From a bacterium UBA3734 (lineage in GTDB: Bacteria > Bacteroidota > Bacteroidia > Bacteroidales > Bacteroidaceae), in the NCBI GenBank assembly GCA_002372575.1, contig DFHC01000116.1, forward strand, positions 1 through 15,538: a DNA stretch of 15,538 nucleotides, given 5' to 3'. Shown piece after piece: positions 7,168-13,747 of the stretch (position 1 is the stretch's first letter; every line of letters starts with the position of its first letter). The notes under the pieces are model-generated. The model was not told the origin of the DNA. It ran no database searches and was given only the letters and a program-made list of their open reading frames with translations. Position numbers and translations under genes: made by a program.

Positions 7168-9591
7168 ATGGCAAAGAAGAAGGCAGAACGCAAGCCTAAA
7201 AATCTAAAAGAGGCTACAGGGTTTCATCATATACTAAACAACGAAAAACTCGATTTCGTACTGGGAATTGTACTCATTCTGGCGGCCATCTACGCCATCA
7301 TTGCGATGGTTTCGTACCTGAACACCGGACAGGCCGACCAAAGCCTGCTTGAGGATATGCGTCCGGGCGAATGGCTGAATACCGACCGACAATTTGCCAA
7401 CTACTGCGGCTCGCTCGGCGCCATCATTTCGTATTACCTCATCACGGTGAACTTCGGACTGCCGGCCTTCCTGATTCCGGCCTTCCTCGTGCTGGCCGGC
7501 CTGCGGCTGATGCGCGTCTATCAGGTAAATCTTTGGAAATGGTTCTTCAGCATGTCGCTGGTGATGATTTGGTGCTCGGTGACGTTCGCAAAGTTCCTCA
7601 CGCCGCTCATGGACGAGCAAGTCTATAACCCGGGCGGAAACCACGGCCTGTTCTGCGTGCAGCAGATGGAAAACCTCGTGGGACCTCCGGGACTAACCGC
7701 CATCCTGCTCATTGTTGCGCTGGCCTTCCTCACCTATCTGAGCGCCGAAACCATCAACGTGGTGCGCAAGATGCTGAACCCTGTGAAATACCTCTCGTCG
7801 AAAATCAAATTCACGGTCACCAACCAGAACGAGGTCGAGGAGCCGCCCGTGGCTCCCGTGGTGGACACGACGCCCGTTGTTGAAGAGCCGCAGCCATCGC
7901 CCGTCGTAGAGTTTCCGACAGGCGACGACAACTCTAAGGATACGCCCCCCGTAAAGAATGACGACGAGGAGAATAACAATTTGGTGGTGGAGGTGCCGGA
8001 AGAGGAGGAGAAAGCCAAGGGCGACCTGACGGCAGAGGAAGTCCGGAAAACACCCATCAATCCGCGCGAGCCCTTCCTCAACTACAAATTCCCCACGCTC
8101 GACCTGCTGAAAAAATACGACAACTCGGGCAAACCCGAGGTGGATATGGAGGAAATCCGCAGCAACAACCAGCGCATCGTGGAAGTGCTCAACTCGTTTG
8201 GCGTGGCCATCAAGGAGATTCACGCCACCGTGGGTCCCACCATCACGCTCTACGAAATCACGCCGGCTCCAGGCGTGAAAATCTCGCGCATTCAGACACT
8301 CGAGAAAGACATTGCGCTGCACCTCTCGGCCCTCGGCATCCGCATCATCGCGCCCATGCCGGGCAAGGGAACCATCGGCATCGAGGTGCCGAACAAGAAA
8401 GCCACCATCGTATCGATGGAGAGCATTCTGAATTCGAAAAAATTCCAAGAAACGACCTACGACCTGCCCATCGCACTCGGAAAAACCATCACCAACGAGG
8501 TGTATATGGCCGATTTGGCGAAAATTCCACACCTGCTCGTGGCCGGTGCCACGGGTCAGGGTAAATCCGTCGGACTGAACGCCATCATCACTTCGCTGCT
8601 CTACAAAAAGCACCCGAACGAGCTGAAATTCGTGCTCGTCGATCCGAAAATGGTGGAATTCAGCCTCTACGCGCCCATCTCGGAGCATTATATGGCCGCG
8701 CTGCCCGAGAACGAAGAAGACCCGATTATCACCGACGTATCGAAGGTGGTGCGCACGCTGAGCTCGCTCTGCGTGCTGATGGACGACCGCTACGACCTGC
8801 TCAAAAAAGCCGGCGCACGCAACGTGAAGGAATACAACGAGAAATTCATCAAGCGACAGCTGCGTCTCAGCGACGGACACGACTACATGCCCTACATCGT
8901 GGTGGTCATCGACGAGTTCGGCGACCTCATCATGACTGCCGGCAAGGAAATCGAGCTGCCCATCGCCCGCATCGCGCAGAAAGCCCGCGCCGTGGGCATC
9001 CACATGATTATCGCCACGCAGCGACCCACGACCAACATCATCACGGGCACCATCAAGGCCAACTTCCCCGGACGCATGGCCTTCAAGGTGATGTCGCAAA
9101 TCGACTCGCGCACCATTCTCGACCAAAAGGGCGCCGACCAGCTCGTGGGCCGTGGCGATATGCTCATCCTCATCGGAAACGAGCCCGTGCGCGTGCAGTG
9201 CGCCTTCGTCGATACGCCCGAGGTGGAGCGCATCAACAAATACATCGAAGCGCAGCCCGGCCCCGTGGAGCCGCTCGAACTGCCCGAGCCTGCCGTGGAA
9301 AGCACCGGTGGCGAAGGCGGCGGCATGAGAAGCATGAACGGTCCGATGGATCCGCTGTTTGAAGAGGCCGCACGAGCCGTCGTGAGCACGCAACAAGGCT
9401 CCACGAGCATGATTCAGCGTCGATTCTCCATCGGCTACAACCGCGCCGGACGCCTGATGGACGACCTCCACAAGGCCGGTATCGTGGGCGAGGTGAACGG
9501 AGCGAAGCCGCGCGAGGTGCTCATCACTGACGAAAATTCGCTCAACAACCTCATCGCTAGGCTGAAGGGAGTAAACGATTCTGTTGACTAA
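7168..9591 (+). CDS. ftsK: DNA translocase FtsK
   Basis: FtsK is a septum-anchored ATPase that pumps chromosome ends apart during division. The 807-residue protein has an N-terminal membrane domain with about four segments (roughly 28-50, 82-110, 124-146 and 174-192). An acidic Pro/Glu/Val-rich linker follows (about 220-300), short for FtsK. The motor domain has Walker A GATGQGKS (460-467), VDPKMVEFSLY (491-501), Walker B IVVVIDEFGDL (577-587) and the ATQRPTTNIITG sensor region (616-627). The C-terminal winged-helix gamma domain (about 725-795) carries SMIQRRFSIGYNRAGRLMD, the part that reads KOPS-like signals. It is complete, with a Bacteroidetes-type promoter directly upstream. The LolA-like gene follows after 42 bases. 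Confidence 0.97.
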   Translation: MAKKKAERKPKNLKEATGFHHILNNEKLDFVLGIVLILAAIYAIIAMVSYLNTGQADQSLLEDMRPGEWLNTDRQFANYCGSLGAIISYYLITVNFGLPAFLIPAFLVLAGLRLMRVYQVNLWKWFFSMSLVMIWCSVTFAKFLTPLMDEQVYNPGGNHGLFCVQQMENLVGPPGLTAILLIVALAFLTYLSAETINVVRKMLNPVKYLSSKIKFTVTNQNEVEEPPVAPVVDTTPVVEEPQPSPVVEFPTGDDNSKDTPPVKNDDEENNNLVVEVPEEEEKAKGDLTAEEVRKTPINPREPFLNYKFPTLDLLKKYDNSGKPEVDMEEIRSNNQRIVEVLNSFGVAIKEIHATVGPTITLYEITPAPGVKISRIQTLEKDIALHLSALGIRIIAPMPGKGTIGIEVPNKKATIVSMESILNSKKFQETTYDLPIALGKTITNEVYMADLAKIPHLLVAGATGQGKSVGLNAIITSLLYKKHPNELKFVLVDPKMVEFSLYAPISEHYMAALPENEEDPIITDVSKVVRTLSSLCVLMDDRYDLLKKAGARNVKEYNEKFIKRQLRLSDGHDYMPYIVVVIDEFGDLIMTAGKEIELPIARIAQKARAVGIHMIIATQRPTTNIITGTIKANFPGRMAFKVMSQIDSRTILDQKGADQLVGRGDMLILIGNEPVRVQCAFVDTPEVERINKYIEAQPGPVEPLELPEPAVESTGGEGGGMRSMNGPMDPLFEEAARAVVSTQQGSTSMIQRRFSIGYNRAGRLMDDLHKAGIVGEVNGAKPREVLITDENSLNNLIARLKGVNDSVD

Positions 9592-9602
9592 TCGTCAAAA
9601 TC

Positions 9603-9630
9603 AAGAATTAAGAATTAAAAAATAAGAATT
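9603..9630. repeat. Short AGAATT repeat tract upstream of the LolA-like gene
   Basis: Three copies of AGAATT start at 9604, 9611 and 9625, in AT-rich sequence filling the gap between the ftsK stop and the next ATG (9634). Confidence 0.5.
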
Positions 9631-9633
9631 CTG

Positions 9634-10254
9634 ATGAAGAAGATATTTTTTTCTCTACTTATCTTGCTGGCCTCGATGACAGCAACGACGGCGACAGCAC
9701 AGAAGGCCGTGGAAGCACGCAAAATTCTCGACAAAACGGCTGCCGTGGTCGGGAAAAAGGGCGGCGCGAGTGCGTCGTTCAAGATTTCGAGCACGAAAAT
9801 CGGCTCCACCACCGGAACCATCGCCATCAAGGGCCTGAAATTCCACGCCCGCACGCCGCAGGCCATCGTCTGGTACAACGGAAAGACGCAGTGGAGCTAT
9901 ATGAAATCGACCGACGAGGTGAACATCTTCACGCCCACCGAGGCGCAGCAGATGGCGATGAATCCCTATCAGTTCATCAACATCTACAAACAGGGCTACA
10001 CGCTCTCGCTGGTGGGCAACGACGCCAAATCGTACACCGTGCGCCTCGTGGCCCAGGACAAAAAGCGCAGTGCGCAGGAAATGTTCATCAAGGTGAACAG
10101 GAAAACCTACGTGCCCACGCAGGTGAGAATGCGCGAGGGCTCGACGTGGACCACCATCGACATCACTGGTTTTCAGGCCAAGAGCCAGCCCGATGCCGTC
10201 TTCGTATTCAACGCTAAGGAATTTCCCTCTGCCGAAGTCATCGACCTGCGGTAG
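9634..10254 (+). CDS. LolA-like periplasmic lipoprotein carrier protein
   Basis: LolA-type proteins shuttle lipoproteins through the periplasm to the outer membrane. The 206-residue product begins with a signal peptide (MKKIFFSLLILLASMTATTATA, cleavage before QKA) and has no lipobox Cys, so it is soluble in the periplasm. The mature part has the order expected for the half-barrel fold: a first helix (EARKILDKTAAVV), then beta strands GASASFKIS, TGTIAIKGLKFHAR, AIVWYNGKTQWSYMK and EVNIFTPTEAQ, and a final strand pair near 150-200. Position directly after ftsK is a recurring arrangement in Bacteroidetes and supports the call. Sequence similarity to enterobacterial LolA is low, so the exact cargo is inferred. 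Confidence 0.82.
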   Translation: MKKIFFSLLILLASMTATTATAQKAVEARKILDKTAAVVGKKGGASASFKISSTKIGSTTGTIAIKGLKFHARTPQAIVWYNGKTQWSYMKSTDEVNIFTPTEAQQMAMNPYQFINIYKQGYTLSLVGNDAKSYTVRLVAQDKKRSAQEMFIKVNRKTYVPTQVRMREGSTWTTIDITGFQAKSQPDAVFVFNAKEFPSAEVIDLR

Positions 10255-10294
10255 CACAGCCTTTTCACTCCCAACCGACTGAAAAAATCGACCT

Positions 10295-11809
10295 ATGAAC
10301 CGATTGCAAACCATTCGCGAGCTGCGCCGACACCGCAAACTGGCCGAGAAACGCGCCCTCAACTTTGAACAGAACAGGACGGCGAAGTACGTCGTGTGGT
10401 TTCTGGGCGGTTTTATGATTGTCTATCTGATGTTTTTCGCCGTGATGCTCTCGCTGATTGCCAACGAAAGCACCTCGACGACGGCCTTGGAGCTGATGAT
10501 GGGCGTCGCGCCTTTCATTTTGCTGCTCGACTTCCTGTTTCGCTTCGCCGCACAGCAGACGCCCTCGCAAATCGTGAAACCCTACGTGCTGCTGCCCATC
10601 CCGAAATCCGTCTGCATCGACGCGTTCATCGGCACCTCGCTCTTCAACGGCGGCAATTTCATCTGGTTTGCGATGCTCGTGCCCTACGCCGTGATGTCGG
10701 TGCTCTTCGTCGAGGGATTTTGGGCGACGCTGGGCTTCCTTTTCTGCTTCTACCTGCTGATTCTGGCCAATAGCCAGTGGTATTCCATCGTGCGCACGCT
10801 CATCAACAACAGCCTTTTCTACTGGCTCGTGCCCGTCGCGGTCTATGCCCTCGTTGCCCTGCCGATTCTGCTGAAAGGCTTTAGCGCAAAGGGTTTCGAG
10901 AACTTTTTCGACTTCTATGCAGGCATCGGAACGGCCATCGGCGAAGGAAGCGCCCTGCCCTACCTCGGCGCGCTTGTGCTGCTCGCCGTGCTTGTGGCCA
11001 TCAATCGGCGACTACAAATGGCCAACGTGATGCGCGAACTCTCGCGAACCGAGCAAACCCACCTGCGCAGCGTCAGCCAATTTGCCTATTTCGACCGCTT
11101 CGGCGAGGTGGGGCAATACCTGAAACTGGAAATCAAGTCGATTTTGCGCAACAAAAACCCGCGCAAGGCTTTCATCATGGCGACGGCACTCGTTTTCATG
11201 CTCAGCATCATCATCGCCCTCACCGACGTCTATGACAGCCAGCTGATGACGAATTTCTGGGGCATCTACAACTTTGTGATTTTCGGTTCGATGCAGCTCA
11301 CGCGCGTCATGTGCAACGAAGGCAACTACATCGACTGCCTGATGGTGCGCCGCGAAAACATCCTGAAGCTGCTCCACGCGAAATACATCTTCTGCACGGC
11401 CATTCTCCTGCTGCCTTTCGTGCTGATGCTGCCCACGGTTTTCTCGGGGAAATGGACGATTCTGATGCTCCTGTCGTATGCCGTCTTCACCGCCGGATTC
11501 CAGTATTTCCTGCTGTTTCAGATGGCCGTATATAACAAGCAGACCGTGCCGCTGAACACGAAATTCATTGGCAAGGGCGGCATGGAAAACAACTATTATC
11601 AGATGGTGGTGCAGCTCGCGGCCTTCTTCGTGCCCGTGATGCTGCTCAGCGTGCTGCAACTGCTCTGCAGTGAAACCGTGGCCTACGTCGTCATCCTGCT
11701 GATTGGCCTCGGTTTCATCGCCACGAAAAACCTCTGGATGCGCAACATCTACAACCGGATGATGCGGCGGAAATACATTCTGCTGGAAGGATTCCACAGT
11801 TCGAGGTAG
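10295..11809 (+). CDS. DUF5687 family protein, putative ABC transporter permease
   Basis: The 504-residue polytopic inner-membrane protein has about ten or eleven hydrophobic segments (for example 33-56, 69-86, 117-138, 142-160, 175-194, 222-236, 293-310, 364-382, 387-408, 436-458 and 461-477). A conserved cytoplasmic stretch YLKLEIKSILRNKNPRK (275-291) resembles the segment that marks DUF5687 permeases (EL.LI.RNKRPR type). Such permeases are usually encoded next to an ABC ATPase. None is present here: the gene lies between the LolA-like gene (40 bases upstream) and kdsB. The exported substrate is unknown. Confidence 0.75.
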   Translation: MNRLQTIRELRRHRKLAEKRALNFEQNRTAKYVVWFLGGFMIVYLMFFAVMLSLIANESTSTTALELMMGVAPFILLLDFLFRFAAQQTPSQIVKPYVLLPIPKSVCIDAFIGTSLFNGGNFIWFAMLVPYAVMSVLFVEGFWATLGFLFCFYLLILANSQWYSIVRTLINNSLFYWLVPVAVYALVALPILLKGFSAKGFENFFDFYAGIGTAIGEGSALPYLGALVLLAVLVAINRRLQMANVMRELSRTEQTHLRSVSQFAYFDRFGEVGQYLKLEIKSILRNKNPRKAFIMATALVFMLSIIIALTDVYDSQLMTNFWGIYNFVIFGSMQLTRVMCNEGNYIDCLMVRRENILKLLHAKYIFCTAILLLPFVLMLPTVFSGKWTILMLLSYAVFTAGFQYFLLFQMAVYNKQTVPLNTKFIGKGGMENNYYQMVVQLAAFFVPVMLLSVLQLLCSETVAYVVILLIGLGFIATKNLWMRNIYNRMMRRKYILLEGFHSSR

Positions 11810-11813
11810 TTGA

Positions 11814-11834
11814 GAGAGTTGAGAGTTGAAAGTT
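11814..11834. repeat. GAGAGTT short repeats between the DUF5687 gene and kdsB
   Basis: Two adjacent copies of GAGAGTT (11814-11820 and 11821-11827) are followed by the variant TGAAAGTT. This is low-complexity spacer directly after the DUF5687 stop codon. Confidence 0.5.
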
Positions 11835-11854
11835 AACAGTTTGATTTATATATA

Positions 11855-12676
11855 ATGAGAAACGAATATTCTCTTCCCCTATCTGGGGGAGATCGGGAGG
11901 GGGCTCACTTCACCGCAATCATTCCCGCCCGCTACGCCTCGACGCGATTCCCCGGCAAGCCCTTGGCCCTGCTCGGCGGAAAAACCGTGATTGAGCGCGT
12001 TTATCGGCAAGTATCGGAAGTCATCGACGAGGTCTATGTAGCCACCGACGACGAGCGCATTTTCCGCCACGTGGAAAGCTTTGGCGGACGCGCCGTCATG
12101 ACCTCAACCCACCATCGCAGCGGCACCGACCGAATCGAGGAGGCCGTTGAGAAAATCGGCACGCAGGCAGACATCATCATCAATGTGCAGGGCGACGAGC
12201 CGTTTATCCAACCCTCGCAAATCGCCACGCTCTGCCAACAGTTCGACGAGCCCACGACGCAGATTGCCACCCTCGGGAAGCCTTTCACCGCGATGGAGGC
12301 CGTCGAGAACGAAAATTCCCCGAAAATCGTGGTCGATAACAATGGGTTCGCGCTCTATTTCTCGCGCAGCGTCATTCCCTTCGTGCGCGGCATCGACCGC
12401 CGCGAATGGCTCGGAAAATTCCCGTTTTTGAAGCACATCGGCCTCTACGCCTACCGCCGCGAGGTGCTCCGCGAGGTCACGCAGCTGCCGCCCTCGACGC
12501 TCGAACAAGCCGAGAGCCTCGAACAACTGCGCTGGCTGCAAAACGGCTACCGCATCCGCGTGGGCCTCACCGATGTCGAAACCATCGGCATCGACACGCC
12601 CGACGACCTTGCAAGGGCTGAGGCCATTATAACAAAAGCGTCTCCTTCAGAATCTCTACCATTTCCGCAGGTGTAA
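11855..12676 (+). CDS. kdsB: CMP-Kdo synthetase (3-deoxy-manno-octulosonate cytidylyltransferase)
   Basis: KdsB activates Kdo with CTP for the LPS inner core. The nucleotidyltransferase motifs are present: FTAIIPARYASTRFPGKPLA (19-38), YVATDDERI (61-69), RSGTDRIEEA (88-97), NVQGDEPFI (110-118), and GIDTPDDLARAEA at the end. At 273 residues it is about 20 longer than usual, at both ends. Residues 1-17 (MRNEYSLPLSGGDREGA) are encoded by a REP-like palindrome, and no other start codon lies before the conserved core. Residues 258-273 (IITKASPSESLPFPQV) come from sequence antisense to the PIN toxin gene. A second copy of the normal-looking 3' end lies beyond the toxin-antitoxin cassette. The core is intact, so the enzyme is probably active. 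Confidence 0.93.
   Translation: MRNEYSLPLSGGDREGAHFTAIIPARYASTRFPGKPLALLGGKTVIERVYRQVSEVIDEVYVATDDERIFRHVESFGGRAVMTSTHHRSGTDRIEEAVEKIGTQADIIINVQGDEPFIQPSQIATLCQQFDEPTTQIATLGKPFTAMEAVENENSPKIVVDNNGFALYFSRSVIPFVRGIDRREWLGKFPFLKHIGLYAYRREVLREVTQLPPSTLEQAESLEQLRWLQNGYRIRVGLTDVETIGIDTPDDLARAEAIITKASPSESLPFPQV
11871..11905. repeat. REP-like palindrome inside the 5' end of kdsB
   Basis: TCTTCCCC (11872-11879) pairs with GGGGGAGA (11885-11892) around TATCT, with one G.T pair, followed by the purine tract GGGAGGGGGCT. In the opposite orientation it has the same layout as the element after rpoD (2822-2856). It encodes residues 6-17 of KdsB. Confidence 0.55.
12592..12612 (+). repeat. Left copy of 21-bp direct repeat (in kdsB)
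   Basis: The copy is exactly repeated at 13685-13705 and starts CGACACGCCCGACGACC. It encodes DTPDDLA of KdsB. The similarity continues past it only at the protein level (RAEA), with different synonymous codons. Confidence 0.9.
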
Positions 12677-13040
12677 CAACAATTGGGGTGCTTGGAAAAT
12701 GCTTCTTGTTTCCGGTCACCAAATAGGCATCCTCTTTCGACATAGCGACCTCGTAGAAAACGACATCTTTGGGGTCAGGGAAATATTCCGTAATGGGAAC
12801 ACGATTCGTGCTGACTCCAAATTTCTTCACTTTGTCGAGAATGGCTCTTATTAAATCAGACGGAAAATTAAATTTATCCCTGTTAAGCACTTCTTCATAC
12901 TCCGCATAGATTTCCTCGTTGTATAACGGGCAAATTCCATTTTTCGAAATGGCTTCCACAACCTGCACCGTTGCAGCATCAGAGAAGCGCGACAGCAAAG
13001 CTGATACGAAGACATTCGTATCAATAACTGCGTAAGTCAT
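12627..13040 (-). CDS. PIN-domain toxin (COG1569-type putative ribonuclease)
   Basis: The 137-residue protein is a single PIN domain, the metal-dependent RNase fold used by many toxins. Likely metal-binding acids are Asp7 in YAVIDTNVFVSALL, Glu47 in YAEYEEVLNR, Asp92 in FPDPKDVVFYEVA and Asp104 in KEDAYLVTGNKKHF. The NKKHFP and VVTPAEMVEIL segments are typical of the COG1569 family. The ATG at 13040 is preferred over an upstream TTG at 13061, and it overlaps the antitoxin stop in ATGA. Its 3' end overlaps the 3' end of kdsB by 50 bases on the opposite strand. The gene is visibly richer in A and T than its neighbours, which suggests transfer. The target RNA is unknown. Confidence 0.87.
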   Translation of the reverse strand: MTYAVIDTNVFVSALLSRFSDAATVQVVEAISKNGICPLYNEEIYAEYEEVLNRDKFNFPSDLIRAILDKVKKFGVSTNRVPITEYFPDPKDVVFYEVAMSKEDAYLVTGNKKHFPSTPIVVTPAEMVEILKETLLL

Positions 13041-13351
13041 ACAGCGGCTTTTTTCTTGCAATCCATTTCTTCCCGTGCCAACCGAATCTCCTCGTTAATC
13101 TCGTCCAGAGTCAAGTCTGGCAACTGACCACTTTCAGCCATCTCCCTAATCTTGCGGAAAGCTTCAAGTCCTTTCATCGAATCATCCCTTTCTGCTGCTT
13201 TAATTTCAAACGGGATCTTCCGATAGACCACCACTGCGTTCGCAAAAATGTTCATCGCCGCATTTGCACTCATGCCGAATTGTGAACAGAGTGCGTCGAA
13301 GTTCCGTTTTAGTTGTGAGTCCATCCTCACGGTCATTGATACCTGTGCCAT
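13037..13351 (-). CDS. RelB/DinJ-family antitoxin
   Basis: The 104-residue protein begins with a ribbon-helix-helix DNA-binding domain: MAQVSMTVRMDSQLKRNFDA, then LCSQFGMSANAAMNIFANAVV and KIPFEI (47-50), the usual DinJ pattern. The charged C-terminal part (about 52-104) would bind and neutralise the toxin. The ATG at 13351 is chosen because the family begins there; a TTG at 13381 lies inside the -7 box of the predicted promoter and is rejected. Antitoxin first, toxin second with a 4-base overlap is the standard order, and the pair probably represses its own promoter. RelB/DinJ antitoxins are best known with RelE/YafQ toxins, so pairing with a PIN toxin is the less classical combination. Confidence 0.88.
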   Translation of the reverse strand: MAQVSMTVRMDSQLKRNFDALCSQFGMSANAAMNIFANAVVVYRKIPFEIKAAERDDSMKGLEAFRKIREMAESGQLPDLTLDEINEEIRLAREEMDCKKKAAV

Positions 13352-13378
13352 CTTTCTATTTTTTATTATTAGACGCTG

Positions 13379-13408
13379 CAAAGATAATCATTTTATTTTA
13401 AATACAAT
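13379..13408 (-). promoter_or_regulatory. Proximal promoter of the toxin-antitoxin operon
   Basis: On the minus strand ATTG (13408-13405), an 18-bp spacer and TATCTTTG (13386-13379) fit the Bacteroidetes consensus. Transcription would start about 20 bases before the antitoxin ATG. TCATTTT motifs on the plus strand at 13388, 13410 and 13450 and an 8-bp inverted repeat (13422-13429 with 13441-13448) are candidate operators. Confidence 0.55.
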
Positions 13409-13483
13409 ATCATTTTGCCATAAATTTTAATCATATAGACTAAAATTTTTCATTTTGATTACTTTTTGATGGTTATCCTATCG

Positions 13484-13514
13484 CAAAATTACATTTTTCC
13501 TATAAATTGCCAAA
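13484..13514 (-). promoter_or_regulatory. Second, distal minus-strand promoter upstream of the antitoxin gene
   Basis: TTTG (13514-13511), a 19-bp spacer and TAATTTTG (13491-13484) form a consensus pair. It would give a leader of about 125 bases to the antitoxin, or a short RNA. Apart from the promoter motifs, the candidate operators and the hairpin, no gene is seen in 13387-13610. Confidence 0.5.
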
Positions 13515-13533
13515 TTTGATACAGATTTTTTAT

Positions 13534-13573
13534 AAAGCAGGGACTCTTCCGCCACGAAAGAGTCCCTGCTTTT
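13534..13573. terminator. Strong hairpin, probable bidirectional terminator
   Basis: A perfect 15-bp stem (13534-13548 with 13558-13572) has a 9-base loop. T-runs flank it on both strands (TTTT at 13570-13573 on plus; TTTATAAAAAAT on minus). It could end minus-strand transcription from the TonB-dependent receptor gene and also plus-strand readthrough from kdsB across the toxin-antitoxin genes. Confidence 0.75.
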
Positions 13574-13610
13574 ACTTAACTATAATACCGAACTTCAAAG
13601 TGAAGGACGA

Positions 13611-13736
13611 ATGATGAAACCTCCGTCACTGGCAATTCTTCCGGAACCAAACGAAAAACCACACAACGGCGACCAGCAACACCACGACACGCCCGACGAC
13701 CTTGCCCGCGCCGAGGCGTTTCTTCTTCAGCTTTAG
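13611..13736 (+). pseudogene. Orphan 3' end of kdsB, read as a 41-codon open frame
   Basis: Positions 13686-13733 encode DTPDDLARAEAFLLQL and a stop, the expected end of a KdsB protein and the same 11 residues as KdsB 247-257. Upstream of 13685 the reading frame is unrelated to KdsB, but it stays open back to an ATGATG at 13611. This gives a 41-residue hybrid beginning MMKPPSLAILPEPNEK. The sharp loss of homology at the edge of the 21-bp repeat marks it as a gene remnant left by insertion or recombination. Whether the hybrid frame is translated is unknown. Confidence 0.6.
13685..13705 (+). repeat. Right copy of 21-bp direct repeat (kdsB remnant)
   Basis: Identical to 12592-12612 and 1,093 bp away from it. 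It lies in the same orientation and in the same KdsB reading frame. Confidence 0.9.
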
Positions 13737-13747
13737 TTGCTGTCGCC

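Noticed and set aside
7693..9471. 592-residue open frame antisense to ftsK
   Set aside because: Long antisense frames are common opposite GC-rich third positions. The composition (His, Asp, Val, Arg-rich) is typical of such shadows, while ftsK on the other strand is unmistakable.
12592..13705. A transposon or insertion sequence explaining the direct repeats
   Set aside because: No transposase and no terminal inverted repeats were found, and 21 bp with synonymous divergence beyond it does not look like a target-site duplication.
12592..13705. A CRISPR-like repeat reading of the two 21-bp copies
   Set aside because: There are only two copies, more than 1 kb apart, and both code for part of KdsB.
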